Of a stretch of 64,000 bases of DNA, positions 18,501 through 26,607 are shown piece after piece. The notes beneath the pieces were generated by a model. It searched no databases. It was not told the DNA's origin and saw only the letters and a program-made list of their open reading frames with translations. Source of the DNA: Magnetaquicoccus sp039908525 (GTDB taxonomy: Bacteria > Pseudomonadota > Magnetococcia > Magnetococcales > Magnetaquicoccaceae). The position numbers and the translations under genes are program-made. Within the stretch, counting starts at the first letter, position 1, and each line of letters begins with the position of its first letter. The DNA lies in assembly GCA_039908525.1 (NCBI GenBank), contig JAMOAY010000011.1, positions 32,682 through 96,681 of the forward strand, read 5' to 3'.

Positions 18501-19950
18501 TGACATGCTGAAACCGTTCCACTGTCGCGTGGAAGAGGCGGAGGATGGAGAACAAACCGTCCAGCGTGTCCGCCAGGCTGCGGAGGCACAGGATCCTTTT
18601 GACCTGCTCCTCGTGGATTGGCGCATGCCGGTCATGGATGGTTTACAGGCGATCCGTCAAATACGGGCAGAATGGGCGGAACGGGCCCCGGCGGTGATTC
18701 TGATCACCGCCTACGGTCGCTCGGAAGTGATGGCCACCTCCGTCAGGGAGAGGATCCCCTGCCTCCTGATCAAACCGATCACCGCATCCGCCCTGTTGGA
18801 GATGATTCCCAATGCGTTGGGTGGCCAATCGCCAACCGTTGTCCGCTCCGATCTGCCCGAACATGGGATCGGTGGAACCATTTTGCTGGTGGAAGACAAC
18901 GAGATCAACCAGGAGGTGGCGCAGGGCATCCTGGCCCGTGTGGGCGTGCGGATGGAGCTGGCCAACAACGGCCTGGAGGCCATCGAAAAACTCCGGCATG
19001 GCCACTTCGACCTTGTCCTCATGGATGTGCAGATGCCGGTCATGGATGGCTATGAGGCGACCCGCCGCATCCGTCAGGAGGAGAGATTCCGGGCCCTGCC
19101 CATTATCGCCATGACCGCCAATGCCATGAAGGGGGACCGGGAGGTCTGCCTGGCGGCCGGGATGAATGATTATGTCGCCAAACCCATCGATCCCCGCAAT
19201 TTGTACACGGTCCTGACCCAATGGCTTCCCTCTGTCCTTGTTCCGGAACTGGAACCCACCCCTGCACCGTCCCCACTCTCCTCTGAGGATTTCCCCCTCC
19301 TGCCGGGGGTGGATACCCGGGCCGGTCTGCGCAATATGGGCGGGAGCCTCTCATTGTACCAGGAGATCCTGGGAAAATTCACGCGCAACCAGAGAGACGC
19401 CTGTCGCACCATGCATACCCTGCTGGAGTCTGGAGAGTGGTCGACCCTGGAACGCACGGCCCACACCCTGAAAGGAATCGCAGCCACCATCGGCGCCAGC
19501 GCGCTGCGGGATGCCGCGCAAAAAATCGAGCACGGCACCGAATCCGGTATGGGACGGGAACGGTTGCGCGGACTGATCGAACAATGTTCCGGGGAGTTGG
19601 ATACCATACTGGCGACTCTCGACAGCGCCATGCCCCGTACAACAGAAGAGAACCCGTCGGGAGAGGAAGAGGTGTCGGACATCGCCGCCCTGACGCCGCT
19701 CTTCAGAGAGGCCTTTGAATATCTGAACGTTTTCAATTCCGATGTGGAGTCAGTGGTCGAACGGATGGGCGCACTGGCAAAAAGTGCCCCGGACCAGGAG
19801 CACCTGCAAACGGTCAAAAGGTGTCTGGAAACTTTCGACTATGAGGCTGCCATCCAGGCGCTGCGTCTGTGGGCAGATGCGTCCGGTATCACCTGGGAAC
19901 AGGCGACCGTCAGCATCCCTGTTCTGCCGCCAGAGGGAGGAAACAGATGA
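15565..19950 (+). CDS. Membrane hybrid histidine kinase (7TM-dCache-PAS-HisKA-HATPase-REC-REC-HPt)
   Basis: A 1461-residue sensor. About seven membrane helices occupy residues 26-272, then a periplasmic dCache-like sensor (about 280-520) closes with a helix at 541-559. A PAS domain follows (about 583-705), then HisKA with H726 in MSHEIRTP and an HATPase with DTGIGM and GTGLGL. REC1 has Asp1018 and REC2 Asp1154 (LVLMDVQMPVMDG). HPt has H1300 in AHTLKG. All phosphotransfer residues are present, so it could run a full BarA-like relay inside one chain and pass phosphate to a separate receiver. The ATG at 15565 follows GGGGGAA; an ATG 23 codons later is possible. Its stop overlaps the next gene by ATGA. 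Confidence 0.93.
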   Translation: MPDALSLVADRLSFPTLVRDGFLMEQMDYIYFVYGLSFLMLGAVCLSMPRDSKNPLDWRFLGGFGLLHGTGEWLELASMVLSDGTGVRKVCDLLHVLSFLILAECALRGMAGHDRHPDRSNLPLVPLLAVGLLTVNQGWDHFPALARYVIAFPACMVSGWLLWRGRAQAAVQQKGWLHVGAMAMAGYGVTAGLLVPPAPFWPASVLNTELFMLWTGLPIQLLRSLLATLLTVAVWEVATHMDNAPFFFQKKYSRIFLSGYLLLLAGGWTLTNLLDSLYRDDQLQVMEVNLTTVVNRLNREINAADSGVIALAGIVQPLLDKGSEPTNTQEAVNLAVDQLAASVRGIAYILDGEGMAITASNRESPASFAGKNYKFRPYFQQAMAGQSGRYFAYGVVSKEAGYYASVPIHTRGQRKIIGVAVIKKTLDTAEMGLKSFDSSLFLLNPDGVALLSTRDGFTPQALWPIPPETLARLEESKQFGPLSGRTPLFNQELQHGAHISLKLQQRWVDHLAGRVGTGLDDWSVLMLKPERIVHTDRLLGILISLLISLLMLTYYLVMQKGAATMEERARLLKVSQERQELALKGGNLGFWDTDMATGQTVINDRYKEILGFPSGALLPVDRDGWYDGIYPEDRERVQQIGREYKEGLRADYEVEYRIQTPDGHLKWVVSRGAMVQSDDGSRSQRMVGTLLDITERKETEIALQTAKEEAEVATRAKSGFLANMSHEIRTPINAITGMVYLATKTELTPEQRHFLSRIDQASRSLLHIINDILDFSKIEAGKLSMETIPFSMDKVADQVAAMAAPKTQDKSLELIASVDHRIPAVLMGDPLRLGQVLLNLVGNAVKFTESGEVCFELLLQDLDATHATILFRVRDTGIGMTPDQMARLFNAFTQADDSTTRRYGGTGLGLAISRHLVEMMGGNLQLSSEPGKGSEFHFQLVFPVAESKDLADPLVISPQMAGLHILVADDHPVARRVCRDMLKPFHCRVEEAEDGEQTVQRVRQAAEAQDPFDLLLVDWRMPVMDGLQAIRQIRAEWAERAPAVILITAYGRSEVMATSVRERIPCLLIKPITASALLEMIPNALGGQSPTVVRSDLPEHGIGGTILLVEDNEINQEVAQGILARVGVRMELANNGLEAIEKLRHGHFDLVLMDVQMPVMDGYEATRRIRQEERFRALPIIAMTANAMKGDREVCLAAGMNDYVAKPIDPRNLYTVLTQWLPSVLVPELEPTPAPSPLSSEDFPLLPGVDTRAGLRNMGGSLSLYQEILGKFTRNQRDACRTMHTLLESGEWSTLERTAHTLKGIAATIGASALRDAAQKIEHGTESGMGRERLRGLIEQCSGELDTILATLDSAMPRTTEENPSGEEEVSDIAALTPLFREAFEYLNVFNSDVESVVERMGALAKSAPDQEHLQTVKRCLETFDYEAAIQALRLWADASGITWEQATVSIPVLPPEGGNR

Positions 19951-21065
19951 ATAACACACAAAACCATCCACGCAACACCATTCTTGTCGTGGACGACTAT
20001 CCTGAAAATATTGCCATTCTGAAAAGGGTCCTGGGAGAACAGTACATTGTTCGGCCCGCCATCAACGGCAGGGTCGCCTTGAAAGCGGTCACCGTCGAAC
20101 CGCTGCCCGATCTGGTCCTTCTGGATATCATGATGCCGGAAATGGACGGGTTTGAGGTGTGCGAGCGATTGAAAGCGGATCCCGTCTCGCGGGAGATCCC
20201 GGTCATTTTCATCACCTCCAAAGATCAGGTCGAGGACGAAACCCGGGGCTTTGCAGCCGGTGCGGTCGATTATATTTCCAAACCTTTCAGCATCCCGGTG
20301 GTCATGGCCCGGGTAGCAACCCACCTGGCCATGCACGCCGCCCATGTGCAGCTCAAACAGCAATACATTGCCCTGCAGGAGATGGAAAAGCTGCGCAAGG
20401 ATGTCGAGGCGATCACCCGCCACGATCTCAAGACCCCCATCAATGGCATCCTGGGATGCACGGAGGTGTTGCTGGAGGATGACGAACTCTCCCCGATCGA
20501 GCAGAAAGAGTTCTATCGACTGATCCACGACTCGGCCAACCGCCTGCAGGAGATGGTCAACATGTCCATGAACCTGGTCAATATGGAACAGGGGCGCTAC
20601 GAGGCGGTGCTGCAGCCCATCCCGTTGCTGCCCATCCTGCAGCGCATTCTGGTGGACCATCGGGTCTGGATCGAAAGAAAGAGACTGACAACCGTGATCA
20701 CCGTGGACGGTCGCCCCTTGCGGGAGACAGATGTTTTCACCATCCTGGGGGACAAGACCCTTTGTTATACCATGTTGGCCAACCTGTGCAAAAATGCCAT
20801 GGAGGCCTCCGGAGCGGGTCAAACCGTGACGATTGCGCTGCAGAATAGCCAACAGGGCGCCACCATCGCGATTCACAATCACGGTGCGGTACCCGAGACC
20901 ATTCGGGACAACTTTTTCGACAAGTATGTCACGCACGGCAAAACGGGTGGTACGGGTCTGGGAACCTACTCCTCCCGCCTGATGGCGGAAACCCAACAAG
21001 GGCATATCGGTCTGCACAGTTCAGAACAGGAAGGCACGACCGTCACGGTCACTATGCGACAGTGA
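19947..21065 (+). CDS. Receiver-histidine kinase (REC-HisKA-HATPase), soluble
   Basis: A 372-residue cytoplasmic protein: N-terminal receiver with D60 in LVLLDIMMPEMDG, then a HisKA-type dimerisation helix with H159 in RHDLKTP and an HATPase domain with TGGTGLGTYSS. There are no membrane helices and no PAS, so its input must come through the receiver, probably from the upstream hybrid kinase. It starts at the ATG that overlaps the previous stop (ATGA) behind GGGAGGAAA, so the two are translationally coupled. In the HATPase the N-box (ANLCKNAMEAS) is intact. Receiver-first kinases of this shape usually form intermediate nodes in relays. Confidence 0.92.
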   Translation: MNNTQNHPRNTILVVDDYPENIAILKRVLGEQYIVRPAINGRVALKAVTVEPLPDLVLLDIMMPEMDGFEVCERLKADPVSREIPVIFITSKDQVEDETRGFAAGAVDYISKPFSIPVVMARVATHLAMHAAHVQLKQQYIALQEMEKLRKDVEAITRHDLKTPINGILGCTEVLLEDDELSPIEQKEFYRLIHDSANRLQEMVNMSMNLVNMEQGRYEAVLQPIPLLPILQRILVDHRVWIERKRLTTVITVDGRPLRETDVFTILGDKTLCYTMLANLCKNAMEASGAGQTVTIALQNSQQGATIAIHNHGAVPETIRDNFFDKYVTHGKTGGTGLGTYSSRLMAETQQGHIGLHSSEQEGTTVTVTMRQ

Positions 21066-21107
21066 ATGGCGGTCGAGATCCACCGCGCAACCAAGGGGAG
21101 AATGTCC

Positions 21108-23471
21108 ATGGACACAACCCGGCCCAACATCCTGATTGTTGACAACAAACCGGCAGATCTGAAGGCGTTTCGCGCCCTCATCGAACCGATGGAAGCCCGT
21201 ATCCTGGAAGCCTCGTCCGGCAACAACGCGCTCAGTCTGATGTTGGAGCATGAGATCGCCTTGGTGCTGCTGGAGGAGACTCTGCCCGGCATGGACGGTA
21301 TCGAAATGGCGCGCATGGCACAAAGATGGGACAAAACCAAAGCCATACCCATTCTGCTGATCACCACCTCGTGTCGAGAGGCCGCCCGTCGCCTCAGGGG
21401 TTGCCACGCCGCTGCCATTGATTATATCGAAAAACCCGTTGATGATGAACTGTTTCGTGCCAAGATCAACTGGTTGCTCGGCGTCCACAGGGCGCGGGCG
21501 GAGTCCGACAGGCTGCGCAGGGAGTACGAAGAGTTGGCGGCCAGCATCCCGGTTGGCATCTACAAGTTCCGCATCCGTGCCAACGGCAGCAGCTCTTTCG
21601 ATTATGTCAGCGAACCCTTTTGCCGTCTTTTGGGACTGGAGCGCGCCCGGGTACTGCAAGACCCTGCCCATGCTTTGCAAACGGTCCATCCCGAAGAACA
21701 GGCCGATTTTACCCGTCTCAACCAGGAGGCCAGCAAAAAACAGGATCCGTTTTTATGGATCGGTCGTTTCCTGGTAGGGGGCAGGCTCCGTTGGATCCAT
21801 ATCCAGTCCGTTCCCCACCATGCTCCCAACGGGGACAAGGTGCGGGATGGGGTTGTCATCGACATCACCGAGCGCAAGCTGCTTGAAAATGCCCTGAGAG
21901 ACGCCAAAAGGGAGGCTGAGCAGGCCAATCAGGCCAAGAGCCGCTTCCTCGCCACCATGAGCCACGAGATCAGAACCCCCATGAATACCATCCTCGGCAT
22001 GGGAGAGACCCTGTTGGACTCACCCCGCATCTCCCGAAAGGAGAAGCAGCTTCTTGAAATTGCCAACCGGGCGGGCAATGCCCTCATGGCGTTGATCAAC
22101 GATATCCTGGATCTTTCCAAGATCGAAGCGGGGCAGTTGAATCTGGAGGAGGTCACATTCTCTCCCGCAGAGGAGTCGCGCCAGGCGATGGCCATTGTCC
22201 GGGAGATTGCCCACGGAAAAGGGATCGATCTGGCCTGTTCCCTGAGTTCTGAACTGCCCTCTCATGTGCGCGGAGATCCGCAGCGTCTGCGTCAAATCCT
22301 GCTGAATCTGCTCAGCAACGCGGTCAAATTTACCGAACGTGGGCATGTCCTGCTGTTGGTGGAGCCCCGCTCGGGCGAGCAAATCTGTTTTTCCGTGGCG
22401 GACACGGGCATCGGCATTCCGGAAGATCGGATCGACACCATTTTTCAGCCTTTTGTGCAGGCGGACGACTCCACCACCCGCCGTTTTGGTGGTACGGGCT
22501 TGGGTCTGAGCATCTGTTGCCAATTGGTCGAAAAGATGGGCGGGGAGATCTGGGCGGAGAGTCAGCTGGGCAAGGGCAGTGTGTTTCGCTTCACCGTTCG
22601 CCTGCCCTGGGTCTCGCCGCTCTCCGGCAGCTCCTCCGAACAGATCCCTGCCGCCCACCATGCAGCGGGAAGCCTGCCGGCAGGCGATGAAGGGCTGCGC
22701 ATTCTGCTGGTGGATGATGTGGAGGACAACCGTCTGGTGGTCGAAACATTCCTCGAAAACACCCTCCATCACGTCGTGGGCGCGGCCAGCGGCACAGAAG
22801 CCATCACCCTGTTCGATGCCCACACCTTCGATTTGGTGCTCATGGACATGATGATGCCGGGCATGGACGGTCTGGAAGCCACCCGAAGGATTCGTGCCGC
22901 TGAAACAGCCCGACGCCTCACCCGCACCCCGGTGGTGGCTCTGACGGCCAATGCCATGAAGGAAGATATCCGGGACGCCCTGGCGGCCGGCTGCGACCAC
23001 CATCTATCCAAACCTTTGCGACGTTCCAGCCTGTTGGAGGTGATCGCCCTTTTCGCCAGACGGCTCCCCCTGGCGGAAACGGGCACCGGCCCAGCCCCGC
23101 ACCTCAGGGCCGAGTCGGTACCGGAGGCCATCCACGCCCAGACACTGGCGCAGCTGCAAAGCGAAACCGGCGCGGGGTTCGATCGGGTGCTCACCCTGTT
23201 TCTCAACAATTTGCCCGGTCGCATCGAATCACTGTCCAGTGCGTGGCGGGCACACGACATGGAGGCGTTGAAGCAGACTGCCCACAAATTGAAAGGAACT
23301 TCAGCCACCTTTGGAGCGCAGCGGTTTGCCGGACTCTGTCTCCGCCTGGAGCAGCAGATTGCACAAGGCGCTGCATCCGCGCCCCTCCAGGAGATCATGG
23401 AGGAGATCCTGGCAGAGGGCGGACGGGTTCAACAGGCCCTGCAGCGTCTTGTACGATCCGCCAAGCCGTAA
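21108..23471 (+). CDS. Hybrid histidine kinase (degenerate REC-PAS-HisKA-HATPase-REC-HPt)
   Basis: A 787-residue soluble kinase. The N-terminal receiver-like domain reads ILIVDNKP instead of the usual acidic pair and has Glu56 (LVLLEETLPGMDG) where the phosphoacceptor Asp should be. A PAS follows (about 145-255), then HisKA with H286 (MSHEIRTP), HATPase with GTGLGLS, a normal REC with D580 (LVLMDMMMPGMDG) and an HPt with H726 (AHKLKG). The ATG at 21108 has GGGGAG seven bases upstream; ATGs at 21102 and 21066 are alternatives. It forms a run with the two kinases upstream, 42 bp after the second. The Glu may mimic permanent phosphorylation. Confidence 0.91.
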   Translation: MDTTRPNILIVDNKPADLKAFRALIEPMEARILEASSGNNALSLMLEHEIALVLLEETLPGMDGIEMARMAQRWDKTKAIPILLITTSCREAARRLRGCHAAAIDYIEKPVDDELFRAKINWLLGVHRARAESDRLRREYEELAASIPVGIYKFRIRANGSSSFDYVSEPFCRLLGLERARVLQDPAHALQTVHPEEQADFTRLNQEASKKQDPFLWIGRFLVGGRLRWIHIQSVPHHAPNGDKVRDGVVIDITERKLLENALRDAKREAEQANQAKSRFLATMSHEIRTPMNTILGMGETLLDSPRISRKEKQLLEIANRAGNALMALINDILDLSKIEAGQLNLEEVTFSPAEESRQAMAIVREIAHGKGIDLACSLSSELPSHVRGDPQRLRQILLNLLSNAVKFTERGHVLLLVEPRSGEQICFSVADTGIGIPEDRIDTIFQPFVQADDSTTRRFGGTGLGLSICCQLVEKMGGEIWAESQLGKGSVFRFTVRLPWVSPLSGSSSEQIPAAHHAAGSLPAGDEGLRILLVDDVEDNRLVVETFLENTLHHVVGAASGTEAITLFDAHTFDLVLMDMMMPGMDGLEATRRIRAAETARRLTRTPVVALTANAMKEDIRDALAAGCDHHLSKPLRRSSLLEVIALFARRLPLAETGTGPAPHLRAESVPEAIHAQTLAQLQSETGAGFDRVLTLFLNNLPGRIESLSSAWRAHDMEALKQTAHKLKGTSATFGAQRFAGLCLRLEQQIAQGAASAPLQEIMEEILAEGGRVQQALQRLVRSAKP

Positions 23472-23487
23472 CGACCGGTAGGGCTTC

Positions 23488-24120
23488 TCAGCCGGGCCGA
23501 CTGCGGGTCACGGCATATCGGCCCCGACTGTGTCCACGCAGAACTTCCCGCACGATCTCTTTCAACCGCTCGTAAGGGGTCGGCTTGTGCAACACCTCCA
23601 CATCATCCGGCACCCCCCCCTGAATGGCAATCTGCTGATCATCCATGCCTGTCACCACGACAAGACGCGGGGTATTGAGATCGGGCACATCCCGGAGGCT
23701 TTTGAGCATCTGGAACCCATCCATGGAGGGCATCATCAGATCCGTGATGATCACGGCGGGTCGGTGGAGTCCGGCATGGATCAGCCCCTCGAAACCGTTT
23801 CCCGCCACCACCAGGCGGATGGGCCACCCCCAGTTGGCGACCACGGCCTTGGCAATCTCTTGCAGTTCCAGGTCATCTTCGACCAACAGGAGGGTGATGG
23901 CCGGCTGGTCAGACTCAAGCAGCTCCTCTTGACGCTTTTCCAGGAGCTGGTTAATGGAACTCATCGGAATACGGAAATGCCCACCCGCCGTCTTCCAGAA
24001 TTTGATCGCGCCCCGATCCATCCAGTAATGGATGGTGCGTTGGGAAACTCCCAGCAGTCGTGCCGCCTTGGAGGTGGTGACCACACTGCCCGCAGTATCG
24101 TCAGACTGTTGAATATTCAT
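23488..24120 (-). CDS. Response regulator with N-terminal MerR/excisionase-type HTH and C-terminal receiver
   Basis: A 210-residue fusion in unusual order. Residues about 14-62 are a helix-turn-helix of the excisionase/HTH_17 type (TTSKAARLLGVSQRTIHYWMDR... then GGHFRIP). Residues 75-200 are a receiver with EDD at 81-83, D127 in VIITDLMMPSMDG and a HKP Lys near the end. Most response regulators put the receiver first. It is convergent with the kinase run, ending 16 bp from it, and divergent from the 24.4-30.1 kb run, so it sits between two signalling operons. It is a candidate for binding the TTGC-N7-GCAA dyads next to its own start and at 15.5 kb; that is inference. Confidence 0.9.
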   Translation of the reverse strand: MNIQQSDDTAGSVVTTSKAARLLGVSQRTIHYWMDRGAIKFWKTAGGHFRIPMSSINQLLEKRQEELLESDQPAITLLLVEDDLELQEIAKAVVANWGWPIRLVVAGNGFEGLIHAGLHRPAVIITDLMMPSMDGFQMLKSLRDVPDLNTPRLVVVTGMDDQQIAIQGGVPDDVEVLHKPTPYERLKEIVREVLRGHSRGRYAVTRSRPG

Positions 24121-24182
24121 AGCAATTTCACCGAATGACCAGGAGAGACTGACACCTACAACCAGCTGCTTGCAACGACATC

Positions 24183-24289
24183 TTGCAAAAAGAGCAAATC
24201 AAGAAGATGATAGAGCAATGGTAAACGCAAATCAAGAATTTTCAAAAAAAATCAGTGACAGGAAAGATTTTTTCTTGCAATCTGTGCAG
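24183..24289. promoter_or_regulatory. Divergent intergenic region with two TTGC-N7-GCAA-type dyads
   Basis: The 286-bp gap between the divergent HTH-receiver gene and the kinase-like/receiver gene is AT-rich. It contains TTGCAAAAAGAGCAA (24183-24197, perfect TTGC-N7-GCAA) and TTGCAATCTGTGCAG (24275-24289), which matches the 15493-15507 site at 13 of 15 positions. Sites in front of both divergent genes and of the 15.5-kb kinase suggest a shared regulator. I see no sigma-54 pattern here. Confidence 0.5.
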
Positions 24290-24406
24290 AAATTGAAAAC
24301 AATATAGTCGGTGGTCTGCGGACATGGCGCTCAGGCTCACCGCATGCGTTCCACCAGGCACCGTCTCATCAACACAACACTTTATCATTGTTACGGAGAG
24401 ATCGTT

Positions 24407-25606
24407 ATGGAGACCAGCGTCGGTATCAGCAGTATGGTGAAATCGAGCCTTTTCGCCACCTCCGCCAAAGAGGCCGGCGCGGGAGAGAAGCGGCCGGTGG
24501 TCGTCACCGTCTCGCGCAATTTTGGCTCGAATGGGGGCAGGATTGCCGAACTGTTGGCAGAACGCCTCCATGTGCCCTGTTATGGCCATTCGATGATCGA
24601 CGAGTTGATCAGCAAGACCCATACCACCAAGAAGCTGATGTCGCTTATGGACGAAAAGCTTCCGCGACCGATCGACAACTTTATCTATTCCCTCTTTGTA
24701 GGTCCAGAACAGTCCGTATCCAGCTACTACAAGAACATCATCAAGGCGGTTCTGGGTATCTCCCGGGAGGGAGGGGTCATTGTTGGGCGCGGGGCACGGC
24801 TGATCCTGGCCCAGTATCCCCATGTTTTTCGGATCCATATCGAGGGATCGAGCGAAGTTTGCATCAAGCGGGTCGCACAACGGGAGGGGATCAGCCTGGA
24901 GGAGGCCAAGCGTAAAATTGCCGACGTGGAGAGGGAGAGATCCCGCTTTCTGAAAGGGCTGTACAAACGCTACCCGAACAACCGGACCTACTACGACATG
25001 GTCATCAACTCCGACAGGATCGATCCGCAGCATGCCGTGGATATCCTTGTCACCGCCATGGAGAAGATGGGTTTTCTTGCTGCGGATCATGCGCGGGAGG
25101 CATCGCACGCACACGCTGGACTGACCACCCTGCCGCTCCCCGCCAGACAGCAACGCCCGGAACGCCCCCTTCATGCCGGCCTGAACTTTTTGATCGTCGA
25201 GGACGAGGCAGAGTTCTTTGCAATCATCCAAGGCTGGCTGTCCAATTTCGTGGGCACCAAGGAGGCTGCACTCAAAGCGCCCTCGTTGCAGTTGACCCAT
25301 GCCGCCACGTTCCGGGAGGCAGAGAGTTTCCTGGCGCAGCAAAAATATGATTTGATCCTGCTGGACCTCAATCTGTCCGACAGTCATGGTTACGACGAGA
25401 CCTTTGTCCGCATGAATCAGAAGATGCTCGACACCCCCATTATCGTCTTTACCGGGCTGGATGATGAGCAGAAGGCGGCCCAGGCCGTGGAAGATGGCGC
25501 CCAGGATTATCTGGTCAAGGGACAGGTCAACAAAAAGACACTGGTCCGCTCCATCCGGCAGGCATTGTCGCGCTACCGGATCATGAGGGCCTATGCCCGG
25601 AGGTGA
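24407..25606 (+). CDS. Cytidylate kinase-like (Cytidylate_kin2) domain fused to a receiver
   Basis: A 399-residue fusion. Residues about 29-225 resemble the cytidylate-kinase-like family: VVVTVSRNFGSNGGRIAELLAERL, GGVIVGRGARLIL, then a helical lid with VAQREGISLEEAKRKI and a YYDMVINSDRI ending. The P-loop is atypical (FGSNGG rather than GxxGxGK), as is common in this family. Residues about 262-395 are a receiver with D320 in LILLDLNLSDSHG and a Lys in YLVKGQ. The start ATG at 24407 has GGAGAG upstream. It heads the operon of a lone receiver, lone HPt, REC-GGDEF and MASE1 kinase, so phosphorylation may gate the kinase-like domain. Substrate unknown. Confidence 0.85.
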   Translation: METSVGISSMVKSSLFATSAKEAGAGEKRPVVVTVSRNFGSNGGRIAELLAERLHVPCYGHSMIDELISKTHTTKKLMSLMDEKLPRPIDNFIYSLFVGPEQSVSSYYKNIIKAVLGISREGGVIVGRGARLILAQYPHVFRIHIEGSSEVCIKRVAQREGISLEEAKRKIADVERERSRFLKGLYKRYPNNRTYYDMVINSDRIDPQHAVDILVTAMEKMGFLAADHAREASHAHAGLTTLPLPARQQRPERPLHAGLNFLIVEDEAEFFAIIQGWLSNFVGTKEAALKAPSLQLTHAATFREAESFLAQQKYDLILLDLNLSDSHGYDETFVRMNQKMLDTPIIVFTGLDDEQKAAQAVEDGAQDYLVKGQVNKKTLVRSIRQALSRYRIMRAYARR

Positions 25607-25673
25607 TCCGTAACACCCGACCCACACAGATGCTCCTGAGCGCGTGGTGTTCTCTTTTACGAGGTCAACGGAC

Positions 25674-26078
25674 ATGTCCCGCATCCTGGTCGTAGACGAT
25701 GACGAAATCATGAGGACGTTTCTGGTCGCCATCTTGCGCTATGTCGGCTACACAGTGACAGAGTCGGACAATGGTCTGAGCGGATTGAAACGGTTGCAAA
25801 CCGATCCGGCAGACCTGGTGATCACGGACATTTTTATGCCGGAAATGGATGGTCTGGATCTGCTGACTGAAATTCTGCGCAACCATCCGGACAGCAAGAT
25901 CATTGCCATCTCCGGTGGCTACAGGGCCATGAATGCGCAATTGACCCTGAAGATGGCGCAGGGGCTCGGGGCAATCGATATCATTGCCAAACCTTTCCAG
26001 ACATCGGCCGTACTCAAACAGGTTGCACGAGCCCTGCACGCCTCCGACACCCCAGCCAGAAGAGAGGTGGAGCGATGA
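25674..26078 (+). CDS. Single-domain response regulator (CheY-like)
   Basis: A 134-residue stand-alone receiver with the acidic pocket VVDDDE at 6-11, phosphoacceptor D52 (LVITDIFMPEMDG), and a conserved Thr/Ser and Lys (AKPF) near the end. No output domain is present. It starts at the ATG at 25674 with GAGG nine bases upstream; an in-frame ATG 30 bp earlier lacks conservation. Its stop overlaps the start of the HPt gene (ATGA). The pair could act as a phosphate shuttle or sink between hybrid kinases encoded on either side. Confidence 0.93.
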   Translation: MSRILVVDDDEIMRTFLVAILRYVGYTVTESDNGLSGLKRLQTDPADLVITDIFMPEMDGLDLLTEILRNHPDSKIIAISGGYRAMNAQLTLKMAQGLGAIDIIAKPFQTSAVLKQVARALHASDTPARREVER

Positions 26079-26569
26079 ACATTTTTCGACCCGAGCAGGA
26101 AACCGATGGCACGCAACATGAATCTCGCATGACAGACACAAGAGGTACGGCGGAAGATGCTCCGGAACGTGACGACCCAGAGGAGCTGGATCTGACTCGG
26201 CTTGCCGAGATGAGGCAGGAACTGGGCGACAATTTCCTGATGGTTATGCAGCTGTTTCAGAGCGGCATGCTGGCCCGACCTGAAAAAATCAGCCAGGCAT
26301 TCGCGGCCAGCGATCCGGAGCTGCTGGCCAGAGAAAGCCACTCCTTCAAGAGCGTCTGCAGGCAGCTGGGACTGCTGCGCATGGGAGCCTTGGCCGCCAG
26401 CCTGGAGTCCATGGGCCGGGCCGGCACATTGGAGGGTGTCGCCCCTTTGGTCGAGCAATTGCTTGCTTCCGGCGCCTGGGCCCATCACGCCTTGAAAAAA
26501 TATTGTTCTGTACGCCACGCACCCCCTCCTTTCTTCGAGAAGGCTGCCCGGACCTCTCCGCAGGAATGA
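26075..26569 (+). CDS. Stand-alone HPt phosphotransfer protein
   Basis: A 164-residue protein with an acidic, probably flexible first ~40 residues, then a four-helix HPt domain with the phosphorylatable H89 in RESHSFKSVCRQLG and the helices that follow (LRMGALAASLESMGR). The HSFKS motif is a good match to HPt H-x-[LF]-K-[GS]. It overlaps the preceding CheY-like gene by four bases and precedes a REC-GGDEF gene by 38 bp. It therefore sits where it could pass phosphate from a hybrid kinase to that GGDEF protein. The C-terminal ~25 residues are not part of the domain. Confidence 0.85.
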   Translation: MNIFRPEQETDGTQHESRMTDTRGTAEDAPERDDPEELDLTRLAEMRQELGDNFLMVMQLFQSGMLARPEKISQAFAASDPELLARESHSFKSVCRQLGLLRMGALAASLESMGRAGTLEGVAPLVEQLLASGAWAHHALKKYCSVRHAPPPFFEKAARTSPQE

Positions 26570-26607
26570 GGCGTGTTGCAAGACAGACCGTTACCGGGGG
26601 GAGACCG

